Assembly: GCF_025165795.1 (NCBI RefSeq)
Contig: NZ_JAJAGO010000004.1
Coordinates: 62,001-126,000, forward strand
DNA: 64,000 nt
Reading direction: 5' to 3'
Source: Streptomyces gossypii
GTDB taxonomy: Bacteria > Actinomycetota > Actinomycetes > Streptomycetales > Streptomycetaceae
Below the pieces are notes generated by a model. It did not search any database, was not told the DNA's origin, and saw nothing but the letters and a program-made list of their open reading frames with translations. Of this stretch, positions 35,390-43,607 are shown one piece after another; positions within the stretch are counted from its first letter, which is position 1, and each line of letters starts with the position of its first letter. The translations under genes were made by a program, and so were the position numbers.

Positions 35390-36199
35390 TTGTTCAGTGC
35401 CCGCCGCTATCTGATGTGCCCACCCGAGCACTTCCGTGTGACGTATTCCATCAACCCCTGGATGGACCCCGGCAAACCCGTGGATCTTCCGCTGGCGATC
35501 GCACAGTGGGAACATCTGCGCGACCGCTATCTCGAGCTCGGCCATACGGTCGAGGTGCTGGAGCCGCAACCGGACCTGCCGGACATGGTGTACGCGGCGA
35601 ACGGTGCGACCGTCGTCGACGGCCGGGTGCTCGGCGCGCGCTTCGCACATCCGGAACGCGCCGGTGAGGCGGTCGCCCACCGGGACTGGTACCTCTCGCA
35701 CGGCTTCGCGGACGTGCGGGAGCCGGAGCACATCAACGAGGGCGAGGGCGACTTCGCGATCACCGCCTCCTGGCTGCTGGCGGGGCGCGGCTTCCGCAGC
35801 AGCCCGCTCTCGCACGGCGAGGTCCAGGAGTTCTTCGGCCGCCCGGTGATCGGCCTGGACCTTGTCGACCCGCGCTACTACCACCTCGACACGGCGCTGT
35901 GCGTGCTGGACGACGCGGTGGACGGCGCGGTCATGTACTACCCGGAGGCGTTCTCGCCGGGCAGCCGGGCCGTACTCGCCCGGCTGTTCCCGGACGCGAT
36001 CGTCGCCGACGCGGCGGACGCGCGGGCGTTCGGCATGAACTCGGTGAGCGACGGCCACCATGTGCTGGTGCCGCAAGCGGCACAGGGCCTGTTCGAACCA
36101 CTCCGGAAACGGGGGTTCGAACCGGTCGGTGTCGACCTGGGCGAACTGCTGAAGGGGGGCGGCAGCGTGAAGTGCTGCACGGCGGAACTGCGGTCCTGA
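35390..36199 (+). CDS. Dimethylargininase (N,N-dimethylarginine dimethylaminohydrolase)
   Basis: 269 aa. Amidinotransferase-fold hydrolase that converts dimethylarginine (or a related guanidine) to citrulline and dimethylamine. Conserved features: RRYLMCPPEHF start, INPWMD, DMVYAANGA, the His in YYHLDTALCVL and the C-terminal nucleophile region SVKCCTAEL. TTG 35390 was chosen because GAGGAG lies six bases upstream and the protein then begins at the family N-terminus; GTG 35342 would add 16 residues. A terminator hairpin follows at 36251. Confidence 0.9.
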   Translation: MFSARRYLMCPPEHFRVTYSINPWMDPGKPVDLPLAIAQWEHLRDRYLELGHTVEVLEPQPDLPDMVYAANGATVVDGRVLGARFAHPERAGEAVAHRDWYLSHGFADVREPEHINEGEGDFAITASWLLAGRGFRSSPLSHGEVQEFFGRPVIGLDLVDPRYYHLDTALCVLDDAVDGAVMYYPEAFSPGSRAVLARLFPDAIVADAADARAFGMNSVSDGHHVLVPQAAQGLFEPLRKRGFEPVGVDLGELLKGGGSVKCCTAELRS

Positions 36200-36250
36200 G
36201 CGACCCGGCGCCCTAGTCCGGGCCCCTGGCACGGTCCGGCACGGCCCCAG

Positions 36251-36279
36251 CCCGGTCCCCGGAAGCTCCGGGGGCCGGG
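36251..36279. terminator. Hairpin terminator between convergent genes
   Basis: 13-bp stem with one G-T wobble: CCCGGTCCCCGGA (36251-36263), AGC loop, TCCGGGGGCCGGG (36267-36279). It ends directly at the stop of the Rsm22-like gene and serves the dimethylargininase gene and possibly both. Confidence 0.75.
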
Positions 36280-37371
36280 TCAGGGCTCGTCCGGGCCCTG
36301 CTCCGGCGGCCAGACGCCGCCCCACGCGGCCTCGCGGGCCTCGCGGTACAGCGCGCCGTGCCGCTTGCTGACGGTGGTACGGCCCATCACCTCGCCGGCG
36401 CCGCAGAGATCCAGCAGCACCTGCCCCTTGCGCAGCTGCGGTTTGCGTACGATGCGCGCCCCGGCGGGCGTGCCGTTCACCGCGCCGGGGCGCATCGCCG
36501 CGACATAGCTGAACTTCTCGTCCTCGTAGGGCAGCGAGCCGCCCTTCACCTGCCGGTGCAGCGAGGAGCGGCTGACCCGGGCGGCGAAGTGGCACCAGTC
36601 CTCGCCGGGGGTGAGGGGGCAGGCGGCGCTGTGCGGGCAGGGTGCCAGCACCGTCAGTCCGGCGTCGACCAGCAGGTCACGGGCCTCCCGGACGCGCAGA
36701 TAGCCGTCCGGTGTGCCGGGCTCGACGACCACCACGGCGCGCCCCGCCCGGGCGGCGGCGGCCACGGTCTCCCGCCGGTCCTCGGCGGTCAGCTCCCCCA
36801 GCACGTACGAGACGGTGACCAGCTCCACGGGGGGCGCGGGTGCGGGCGTGCGCTCCGTCCGGGCCGCAGCGGCGAGCGCCGTCGCGGACAGCTTCCCGGT
36901 CTCCCACCGCGCGGCGCGCAGCGAGGCGGACGCGGAGCCGCCCGCCAGTTCGCGCCCGAGCGCCAGCGCGGGCTGCGCCCAGTCGAGCACGGTGGTCCGC
37001 CGGACCGGCAAGACCTCGCCGGAATCCGCGCCCGGGCCGTCGCCCCACACCAGGGAAGCCGCCCAGACGGCCGCGCCCGTACCGCCGCCGACGTCCAGAT
37101 GGGAGGCGGGCGACCAGTGCGGCGCGCGGTCCGCGAAGGCGGTCAGCGCCGAGACCACCGCCTCGAAGGTGGCGGGCATCCGGTACGCCGCGTACGCCAC
37201 GACGTCGGCGTGGTCCCGCAGCACGGGGGTGTGGGTCGGCGTGGTCCCCCGGTAGTGGGCGATCAGACGGTCCACCGCGGTGGACGCCTGCCGCGCGGGC
37301 AGCCCGTCGACGAGCCCGGCCAGCGCGACGCGCAGCTGCTCTTCGACCGGTGGGGAGCTGATGTCGTGCAC
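36280..37371 (-). CDS. Rsm22-family (small ribosomal subunit) methyltransferase-like protein
   Basis: 363 aa. SAM-binding motif LDVGGGTGA at residues 92-100. The family's Cys cluster is present: C245, C251 and C260 in the CPHSAACPLTPGEDWC segment, plus a later Cys in LLDLCGAGEV, which in mitochondrial homologues bind an iron-sulfur cluster. Homologues act in small-subunit rRNA/ribosome assembly. The bacterial role is less clear. Stand-alone gene, start at ATG 37371. Confidence 0.9.
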   Translation of the reverse strand: MHDISSPPVEEQLRVALAGLVDGLPARQASTAVDRLIAHYRGTTPTHTPVLRDHADVVAYAAYRMPATFEAVVSALTAFADRAPHWSPASHLDVGGGTGAAVWAASLVWGDGPGADSGEVLPVRRTTVLDWAQPALALGRELAGGSASASLRAARWETGKLSATALAAAARTERTPAPAPPVELVTVSYVLGELTAEDRRETVAAAARAGRAVVVVEPGTPDGYLRVREARDLLVDAGLTVLAPCPHSAACPLTPGEDWCHFAARVSRSSLHRQVKGGSLPYEDEKFSYVAAMRPGAVNGTPAGARIVRKPQLRKGQVLLDLCGAGEVMGRTTVSKRHGALYREAREAAWGGVWPPEQGPDEP

Positions 37372-37553
37372 CAGTGCAGTCTAGTGCGCGTCAGGTGGTC
37401 CGCCCCGCTCGCCGCCCTGGCCCTGACGGCAGGGCGCCTGCCCCTCCCTCCCGCCCCACCCGGTCGTTCACCTGGCCCGACACGGCACGGGGGCGGTGAC
37501 CGGGAGGGTTGCCGGGGAGTTCGCGCCGGACGGTGCGGCGACGGCGGACGCCG

Positions 37554-38711
37554 TCACCGCACCGCGCGGGCCAGGTGGGTCGCCGCCGCCGCGCGGGGCG
37601 TCGAGTCGGCGGGGCGGCGGACGGGGTGCACGGTGTTCGCCAGCAGCACCAGGAACGTGTCCGTGACCGGATCGAGCACCAGGCTCGTCCCGGTGAAACC
37701 GGTGTGTCCCGCCGCTCGGCCCTCGCTCATCGGGCCCGCCAGCTCCCCCATGAACCAGCGCTGCCCGACGCCGAAGCCCAGTCCGGGCGGCGCCAGCAGC
37801 TGCGCGACCGAGGACGGTGCGAGGATGCGCGCGGGCCCGTACGCGCCGCCGCTCAGCAGCGTGCGGCAGAAGACCGCGAGGTCACCAGCCGTGCCGAAGA
37901 GGCCCGCGTGGCCCGCGACGCCGCCCAGCGCGTACGCGTTCTCGTCGTGGACACGGCCGTGCAGCATCCCCCGGTCGAGCTTGGCCCAGGGCTTGCGCTG
38001 ATCCTCGGTGGCGGCGATCCGCGGGCGCCAGCCGGGGGGCGGGCGATAGCGGGTGCGGCTCATGCCGAGGGGGCGGGTGATCCCCTCCTGTACGAGCACG
38101 TCCAGCGGCTGCCCGGTCACCAGTTCCAGCACGCCCTGGGCCAGCAGCAGGTTCAGGTCGGAGTAGCAGTAGGCACTGCCCGGCGGGGTGAGCGGCTCCT
38201 CGGCCCACAGCAGGTCCGTACGGTTCCGCGGCCCGTAGTCGTAGAGCGGCAGTTCCGGGCGCAGCCCCGAGGTGTGGGTGAGCAGGTGCCGGACGGTGAT
38301 GCCGTGCGCCGGAAGCTTCCGCCGTCCGAACTCCTGCGCGTAGCGGGCGATTTCCGCGTCCAGGTGGAGGGTGGACCGCTCGACCTGCTGGAGCAGCGCG
38401 ATGGTCGTGAAGAGTTTGCTGAGCGAGGCCAGGTCGAAGACGGTGTCGGGGCGGGCGGGCAGCTGCCGGTCGCGCGGCAGCTCGACCCCGCGGTCCTGCT
38501 CCGGGTCGTACGCGGCGTAGCGCACCGCCCACCCGGCGGCGTGCTCGAGGGCGACGTACGGGCCGCGCCCGGCCAGTACGACCGCGCCGGAGCACCAGCG
38601 GCCCGGCAGCCGGTCGACGCCGTGCGCCAGCGCCGCCAGCTCATCCGACCGCAGCCCCGCCCGCTCGGGCGAGGCCGCGTGTCTCAGTCTCGCGTACGCC
38701 ACGGGCGGCAC
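37554..38711 (-). CDS. Serine hydrolase of the beta-lactamase / class C-like family
   Basis: 385 aa from GTG 38711, inside the last codons of the exporter gene (28-bp overlap), so translation is coupled. Active-site SxxK is S96-L-S-K99. The second motif is Y183-S-D in YCYSDLN, and HTGFTGT near the C-terminus is the KTG-box equivalent. No signal peptide is evident, so it is probably a cytoplasmic esterase or peptidase rather than a true beta-lactamase. It shares an operon with a Bcr/CflA-type transporter. Confidence 0.9.
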   Translation of the reverse strand: MPPVAYARLRHAASPERAGLRSDELAALAHGVDRLPGRWCSGAVVLAGRGPYVALEHAAGWAVRYAAYDPEQDRGVELPRDRQLPARPDTVFDLASLSKLFTTIALLQQVERSTLHLDAEIARYAQEFGRRKLPAHGITVRHLLTHTSGLRPELPLYDYGPRNRTDLLWAEEPLTPPGSAYCYSDLNLLLAQGVLELVTGQPLDVLVQEGITRPLGMSRTRYRPPPGWRPRIAATEDQRKPWAKLDRGMLHGRVHDENAYALGGVAGHAGLFGTAGDLAVFCRTLLSGGAYGPARILAPSSVAQLLAPPGLGFGVGQRWFMGELAGPMSEGRAAGHTGFTGTSLVLDPVTDTFLVLLANTVHPVRRPADSTPRAAAATHLARAVR

Positions 38712-39985
38712 AGTCCCAGGAAACACGCCCCCGCCACAAGCAGCGACCCGAGCTGTACGAGAGCCATGGGTACCGCGGTCTCCTCGCCCGCGATGCCCAC
38801 CAGTGGCGAGGCGATCGCGCCGACGAGGAACTGCGAGGCGCCCAGCAGCGCCGAAGCAGACCCGGCGGCGTGCGGGGTGCGCATCAGTGCCTGCGAGTTG
38901 GCGTTGGGAAGGATCAGCGCCATGCCGGACATCAGCACGAACAGCCCGGCGGCGACGGGCACCAGTCCGGGCTCGCCGAAGATTCCCAGCGTCATCAGGA
39001 GCAGGGCGACGGCGGCGGCCGTGACCACCCACAGGCCGAAGTGGATCACCTTGTCCAGCGAGACCCGGCCCACCAGGATCTTGCCGTTGATCTGGCCGAC
39101 GCCGACGAGTCCGACGGAGTTGGCCATGAAGAGCAGGCTGAAGGTCTGCGGCGAGGCGCCGTAGATCTCCTGCATGACGAACGGAGAGGCGGCCACGTAG
39201 GCGAAGAGACCGGCGAAGGTGAAGCTTCCGGCCAGCAGGTAGCCGGTGAACACCCGGTCGGCGAAGAGGCCCCGCATGGTGCGCAGGGCGACGGGCACGC
39301 CACCCCGGGTGCGCTTCTGCGGCGGCAGCGTCTCGGGCAGCTTGCGGAGCACGACCGCCATCAGCACCAGGCCGATGGCGGTGAGGATCAGGAAGACGCC
39401 GCGCCAGTCGGTGAAACGCAGCACCTGTCCGCCCAGCACGGGGGCCAGGATCGGGGCCGCGCCGGAGATCAGCATCAGCGTGGAGAAGAACCGGGCCATC
39501 GCGAGCCCGTCGTACAGATCGCGTACGACCGCGCGGGCGATCACTATGCCCGCGGCCCCGGCGAGGCCCTGGACGAGGCGGAAGAGAGTGAGGGTGCCGA
39601 TCGTCGGCGCGAGCGCGCAGGCGGCGCTGGCAACCACGTAGACGGCCATCCCTGCGAGCAGCGGGCGACGGCGGCCGAACTGGTCGCTCATCGGGCCCAC
39701 CACGAGCTGGCCGATGGCCAGGCCGAGCAGACAGGTGGTCAGCGTGAGCTGGACGGACGCCGCCGGGGCGTGCAGGGCGGTGCCGACGTCGGGGAGCGCC
39801 GGGAGGTACATGTCCATCGACAGCGCGGGGAACGCGGTGAGGCTGCCGAGTATGAGGGTGACCAGCAGACCGGCCCGTTGCCGGGGGGTGAACTGTGGTT
39901 CGGTGGCGGGTCCCTCGATGGCGCTGGCGGCGACCGGGGAGCGGGCGGCTATGACGGCCGAAGTTGACGGGCCGGGGTTGGTCAT
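38684..39985 (-). CDS. Bcr/CflA-family MFS drug exporter
   Basis: 433 aa from ATG 39985 (GGAG upstream), 12 predicted helices. ALSMDMYLPALPDVGTAL and GPMSDQFGRRRPLLAG (motif A) are typical of the Bcr/CflA 12-TM drug:H+ antiporters. It pumps small hydrophobic or chloramphenicol/bicyclomycin-like compounds outward; the actual substrate is not known. First gene of an operon with the overlapping serine hydrolase. Confidence 0.93.
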   Translation of the reverse strand: MTNPGPSTSAVIAARSPVAASAIEGPATEPQFTPRQRAGLLVTLILGSLTAFPALSMDMYLPALPDVGTALHAPAASVQLTLTTCLLGLAIGQLVVGPMSDQFGRRRPLLAGMAVYVVASAACALAPTIGTLTLFRLVQGLAGAAGIVIARAVVRDLYDGLAMARFFSTLMLISGAAPILAPVLGGQVLRFTDWRGVFLILTAIGLVLMAVVLRKLPETLPPQKRTRGGVPVALRTMRGLFADRVFTGYLLAGSFTFAGLFAYVAASPFVMQEIYGASPQTFSLLFMANSVGLVGVGQINGKILVGRVSLDKVIHFGLWVVTAAAVALLLMTLGIFGEPGLVPVAAGLFVLMSGMALILPNANSQALMRTPHAAGSASALLGASQFLVGAIASPLVGIAGEETAVPMALVQLGSLLVAGACFLGLCRPWRTRD

Positions 39986-40067
39986 GCACCTCTCCAGGAG
40001 ATTGTTAACGGCAGACACATTCTCCCAGGGAAACCCACCCCGGCCCAACCATTTACATCCCGGAAGG

Positions 40068-41699
40068 TCAGGCGGGTTTGAGACCTGCGTCACCGGCCAG
40101 GGAGACGAAGGACGCGGCGGTGCTGACCGTACCGCCGGGGGTGGTGACCTTCGACACGACGCGGTAGTCAGCGCGCAGCCGCTGCTCGTCGAGGGTGACC
40201 AGCACATAGCCGCGGCGGCCGTCGTAGAACTTCATGTGCGCGTTGGCCGCGCGCATCTGCTCCCAGTTGCCCGGGTGTTCGGCGCCGTCCTTTCCGCTGG
40301 TGACGGAGGTGGTGACGATTTCGACGCCGCGGGTGCGGGAGCCGGGGTCGTCGAAGTCGTCCTTGATGTCCATCGCGTAGTGGACGTGGACGTCGCCGGT
40401 GAGCACCACCAGGTTCTCGACCCCCGCGGCGCGCGCGCCGTCGAGCACCCGCTGCCGGGATGCGGGATAGCCGTCCCAGGCGTCCATGGAAAGCGGGTAG
40501 GGGCCCTCGGTCCGGTTCCGGCGCCGGGAGAAGACGACCTGCTGCGGGACGACCTTCCAGAGCGCGTCGGACTTCTGCCAGCCCTCGGTCAGCCAGCGTT
40601 CCTGCGAGGTGCCGGTGAGGGTGCGGTCGGCGTCCTCGGATTCGGGGGTGGGCACCTTCCAGCCGTCGCCGTTCGCCTGGTTGTCGCGGTACTGGCGGGT
40701 GTCCAGTACGTCGAACTGCGCGAGCCGCCCGTAGCGCAGCCGCCGGTAGAGCTGGAGATCGGGGCCCTCGGGGCGCTGCGGGAGGCGCAGCGGCAGGTTC
40801 TCGTAGAAGGCGCGGTAGGCGGCGGCGCGGCGGATGAGGAAGTCCTCGGCGGGGCCGCCGCTCTCCGGGGTGTCGTCCGCGTAGTTGTTCTCGGTCTCGT
40901 GGTCGTCCCAGGTGACGATCCAGGGGTGGGCGGCGTGCGCGGCCTGCAGGTCCGGGTCCGCGTGGTAGAGCGAGTAGCGGAGGCGGTACTCCTCCAGCGT
41001 CTCGGTCTCCTTGTTGAAGTGGTCCGGCAGGACGGTGCCGGTGTACTTCCGCTCGCCGCCGGCGGAGTCGACCGCGTACTCGTAGAGGTAGTCGCCGAGG
41101 TGGAAGACCACGTCGACGTCCTCCTCGGCCGCGAGGTGCTTCAGGGCGGTGAAGTAGCCGTGGTGGTATGCCTGGCAGGAGACGGCGGCGAAGCGCACCG
41201 AGCCGGGCTGGTCGCCGTCGGCGGGCGCGGTACGGGTGCGGCCGACGGGGCTGGTCCACTCGCCCACCCGGAAGCGGTAGTAGTAGCGGCGGCGGGGCTC
41301 CAGGCCGTCCGGCTCCACATGCACCGAGTGGTGGAACTCCGGGTGTGCGGTGACCTCACCGCTGCGGACCGACCGGCGGAACTTCTTGTCGCGGGCGAGC
41401 TCCCACGTGACGGTGACCGGTTCGGCGGGCAGCCCGCTGTCCGCCTGGTACGGCTCGGGGGCGAGTCTGGTCCACAGCACCACGGAGTCGGGGAGCGGGT
41501 CACCGGAGGCCACGCCGAGGGTGAACGGGTCCTTGCCGATGCGGCGTGGATCGAGGGCGGGGGCGGCGTGGGCGGTGTTGGGGAGGTTCGTACCGAAGGC
41601 CAGCGCGGCCGCGGCACCCGTGACTGTGAGGAACCGGCGGCGGCCCAGATGACGGGCCGCGGCACGGAGTTCTCGGTCGGCGCTCACTGTGTGCGTCAT
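40068..41699 (-). CDS. PhoD-like alkaline phosphatase / phosphodiesterase, Tat-exported
   Basis: 543 aa from ATG 41699. Twin-arginine signal GRRRFLTVTGAAAALAFG with cleavage after AHA. An N-terminal Ig-like domain (GVASGDPLPDSVVLWTRL) precedes the metallophosphatase domain with the metal ligands in VSCQAY, FHLGDYLYEY, WDDHETENNY and VLTGDVHVHY. It releases phosphate from esters outside the cell, with Ca/Fe as metals in the family. Such genes are usually induced by phosphate limitation; no clear PHO box was identified by eye. Confidence 0.95.
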   Translation of the reverse strand: MTHTVSADRELRAAARHLGRRRFLTVTGAAAALAFGTNLPNTAHAAPALDPRRIGKDPFTLGVASGDPLPDSVVLWTRLAPEPYQADSGLPAEPVTVTWELARDKKFRRSVRSGEVTAHPEFHHSVHVEPDGLEPRRRYYYRFRVGEWTSPVGRTRTAPADGDQPGSVRFAAVSCQAYHHGYFTALKHLAAEEDVDVVFHLGDYLYEYAVDSAGGERKYTGTVLPDHFNKETETLEEYRLRYSLYHADPDLQAAHAAHPWIVTWDDHETENNYADDTPESGGPAEDFLIRRAAAYRAFYENLPLRLPQRPEGPDLQLYRRLRYGRLAQFDVLDTRQYRDNQANGDGWKVPTPESEDADRTLTGTSQERWLTEGWQKSDALWKVVPQQVVFSRRRNRTEGPYPLSMDAWDGYPASRQRVLDGARAAGVENLVVLTGDVHVHYAMDIKDDFDDPGSRTRGVEIVTTSVTSGKDGAEHPGNWEQMRAANAHMKFYDGRRGYVLVTLDEQRLRADYRVVSKVTTPGGTVSTAASFVSLAGDAGLKPA

Positions 41700-41960
41700 G
41701 AGGCCGACTGCATCGGCGCGGAACGGCGCCCTGTTGGCGCGTACGCGACAGGCATATGTCCATCCGATGGCAACATGCGTGCCCTCCCCACGCACCCGCG
41801 GGGCGGGCGGGGCCCTGCACGGCGGCACGCGCGCGCGACAAAGCCGACTTTATCGGGCAAGGAACGCGCACCGGTGCACGGCAGGCGCGTTGCCGGAGCG
41901 CGACACGCATGGCGCAGCGCGGCGCGGAATAGGGCCGGGGCGGGGGCCGTTGTGGGGGCC

Positions 41961-42911
41961 ATGACCATGAACGACGCCGCGAACGAGACGGCCGCCCCCG
42001 AAGCGGGCACCGCAGCTGCCACCGCCGAGCCCCTCCGCTACACCGCTTTCTCCAGCAGCCCGGAGGGCGGCAACCCCGCCGGAATCGTGCTGGACGCACG
42101 GGGGCTCAGCGACGAGGCGATGCTCGCGATCGCCGCCGAGGTCGGCTACTCCGAGACCGCCTTCCTCACCCCTCCCCCGCCCGGCCTGACCGGCGCGGAG
42201 CCCGGTCGCGCGTACACGATCCGCTACTTCAGCCCGGTCGCCGAGGTCCCCTTCTGCGGGCACGCCACGGTGGCGACGGCCGTCGCGCTCGCCGAGACCG
42301 CCGGTCTCGGGGAGCTGCTCTTCGCCTCGCCCGTGGGCACCATCCCGGTATCCGTCACCGAGAACACCGAGAACACCGAGGGCGCCACCGGCCCGCGCGC
42401 CACGCTCAGCAGCGTCGAGCCGCACTCGTCTCCGGTCGCTGACGCCGACCTCGCGGAGGCGCTGGAGGCGCTGGACTGGCAGCAGTCCGATCTGGACCAG
42501 GCGATTCCGCCCCGTATCGCCTTCGCCGGTGCGCGGCACCTCGTGCTCGCGGCGGCCACCCGCAGGCGGCTCGCCAGGCTGGACTACGACTTCGAGCGGG
42601 TCAAGGCCCTGATGCTGCGTCTGGATCTGACCACCCTCCAGCTGGTGTGGCGTGATCCGGCAGCCGAGTCGGGCAGCGTCTTCCACGTCCGCGACCCGTT
42701 CCCCGTCGGCGGCGTGGTGGAGGATCCGGCGACCGGCGCGGCGGCTGCGGCCTTCGGCGGCTACGCACGGGAGCTGGGCCTGGTGGCGGCGGATGCCACG
42801 CTCACTCTGCACCAGGGCGAAGACATGGGACGCCCCGGCGTCCTCACCGTCGAACTGCGCCCCGGCGACCCGCGCGTCCATGTCTCCGGTACGGCGGTCC
42901 GCATCGGCTGA
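41961..42911 (+). CDS. PhzF-family epimerase/isomerase
   Basis: 316 aa from ATG 41961 directly behind GGGGGCC. GGNPAGIV (36-43), the catalytic Glu65 in GYSETAFL, PFCGHATVAT and the repeated second half with VEDPATGAAAAA show the two-lobed DapF-like fold. Only one lobe keeps an acid residue, as in PhzF. A short acidic insertion (ENTENTEG) lies mid-protein. There are no phenazine genes nearby, so a general isomerase role is more likely. Confidence 0.93.
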   Translation: MTMNDAANETAAPEAGTAAATAEPLRYTAFSSSPEGGNPAGIVLDARGLSDEAMLAIAAEVGYSETAFLTPPPPGLTGAEPGRAYTIRYFSPVAEVPFCGHATVATAVALAETAGLGELLFASPVGTIPVSVTENTENTEGATGPRATLSSVEPHSSPVADADLAEALEALDWQQSDLDQAIPPRIAFAGARHLVLAAATRRRLARLDYDFERVKALMLRLDLTTLQLVWRDPAAESGSVFHVRDPFPVGGVVEDPATGAAAAAFGGYARELGLVAADATLTLHQGEDMGRPGVLTVELRPGDPRVHVSGTAVRIG

Positions 42912-42985
42912 CCCCGGCTGAGAAGCCGCCGGGCGGCGTACGGAATGCGGGTGCCGTTGTCAGTGCCGCCGCCTAGATTGAACTC

Positions 42986-43162
42986 ATGCCAAGCACCGCT
43001 CAGCCTCGCCCGCACCTTCCGTCCGCAGCTGAGGCGAACGCCGCGATCCGCGCGTTCGTCACCGGGCGGACGGCATGGTCGCCCGCCGCGCTCACGGAGC
43101 TGGACAGACTCCGCATGGTCTGGCAGGCGGCCGTCCGTGCGGAGCTGACGAAGGCCGCCTGA
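42986..43162 (+). CDS. 58-aa protein, unknown function
   Basis: ATG 42986 to TGA 43162. It reads MPSTAQPRPHLPSAAEANAA, then a helical stretch with AIRAFVTGRTAW and ELDRLRMVWQAAVRAEL. Amphipathic, no Cys, no signal. The codon use has high GC third positions like real genes here. Proteins of this size and type (short helix-rich, often next to XRE/GntR-controlled genes) are widespread in Streptomyces, with unknown function. It is convergent with two zinc-ribbon genes, with 21 bp between the stops. Confidence 0.65.
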   Translation: MPSTAQPRPHLPSAAEANAAIRAFVTGRTAWSPAALTELDRLRMVWQAAVRAELTKAA

Positions 43163-43183
43163 GAGCCTGTCGGGAGGCCCTCG

Positions 43184-43345
43184 TCATCTGTCGTCCGCGT
43201 GGGGCTGGCCCGGTGGGATCTTGGTGTGGAAGCACTGCGGGCACACGTATCCGCCCTGTGGCCCAGTCTGCACGTCGCCCCATCCGCAGTGGGCGCAGTT
43301 GAGTGTTGCCCGGTCGGAGATGTACCGGGGTGACTCTTTGCTCAT
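43184..43345 (-). CDS. 53-aa zinc-ribbon protein
   Basis: ATG 43345 to TGA 43184. Two CxxC knuckles, CAHC (17-20) and CPQC (35-38), spaced like a rubredoxin-type zinc ribbon: MSKESPRYISDRATL, CAHC-GWGD, GGYVCPQCFHTKIPPG. Its ATG overlaps the stop of the 27-aa gene (ATGA), so it is translationally coupled. It probably binds one zinc ion; function unknown (adaptor or nucleic-acid binding possible). Confidence 0.75.
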   Translation of the reverse strand: MSKESPRYISDRATLNCAHCGWGDVQTGPQGGYVCPQCFHTKIPPGQPHADDR

Positions 43346-43425
43346 CCGCTCGCTCCGCAGTTATTGCATGACCAGTCGCCGTTGGGCCCCTGAAGAACCG
43401 GGGCTCCGCACTTTGTACAGTTCAT
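43342..43425 (-). CDS. 27-aa zinc-ribbon micro-protein
   Basis: ATG 43425 to TGA 43342 with a strong GGGGGG site four bases upstream. It reads MNCTKCGAPVLQGPNGDW then SCNNCGASG, i.e. two CxxC pairs in 27 residues, nearly a minimal zinc ribbon. First gene of a two-gene unit under the palindrome at 43446. Too small for usual gene callers. The Cys pattern, ribosome-binding site and overlap with the next gene support a real gene. Confidence 0.7.
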   Translation of the reverse strand: MNCTKCGAPVLQGPNGDWSCNNCGASG

Positions 43426-43445
43426 GATCCCCCCACCTCATTATG

Positions 43446-43457
43446 TGGTCTGGACCA
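43446..43457. promoter_or_regulatory. Perfect GntR-type palindrome upstream of the zinc-ribbon genes
   Basis: TGGTCTGGACCA, a perfect 12-bp palindrome of the TGGTC-N2-GACCA class bound by many GntR-family regulators (close to the DasR dre core). It ends 21 bp before ATG 43425. A CATAAT, -10-like hexamer, lies between site and start. Binding by a specific regulator is inference; no gntR gene is adjacent. Confidence 0.6.
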
Positions 43458-43607
43458 CCGTACCGGCTGTAAAGGCCACGAAACCAGACCGTCGGCCCCC
43501 GCGCGTCACACCATCCGAAGCATCAAGGGTTTTCCCCTGTGCCGCCCTGGGCGCGTGCGGCGCTCACACCGGAGCACGGGGGCGCGCGGCAGCTCACGGC
43601 CCGCTGC

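Noticed and set aside
37554-39989. 811-codon reverse-strand frame as a fusion of exporter and serine hydrolase
   Set aside because: The exporter is encoded in a different frame that ends at 38684; the upstream part of the long frame is low-complexity Arg/Pro/Gly text without helices, so only the hydrolase part from 38711 is real.
41961-42911. PhzF gene as a marker for a phenazine cluster
   Set aside because: No other phz-like genes in the window; PhzF-fold isomerases are widespread outside phenazine pathways.
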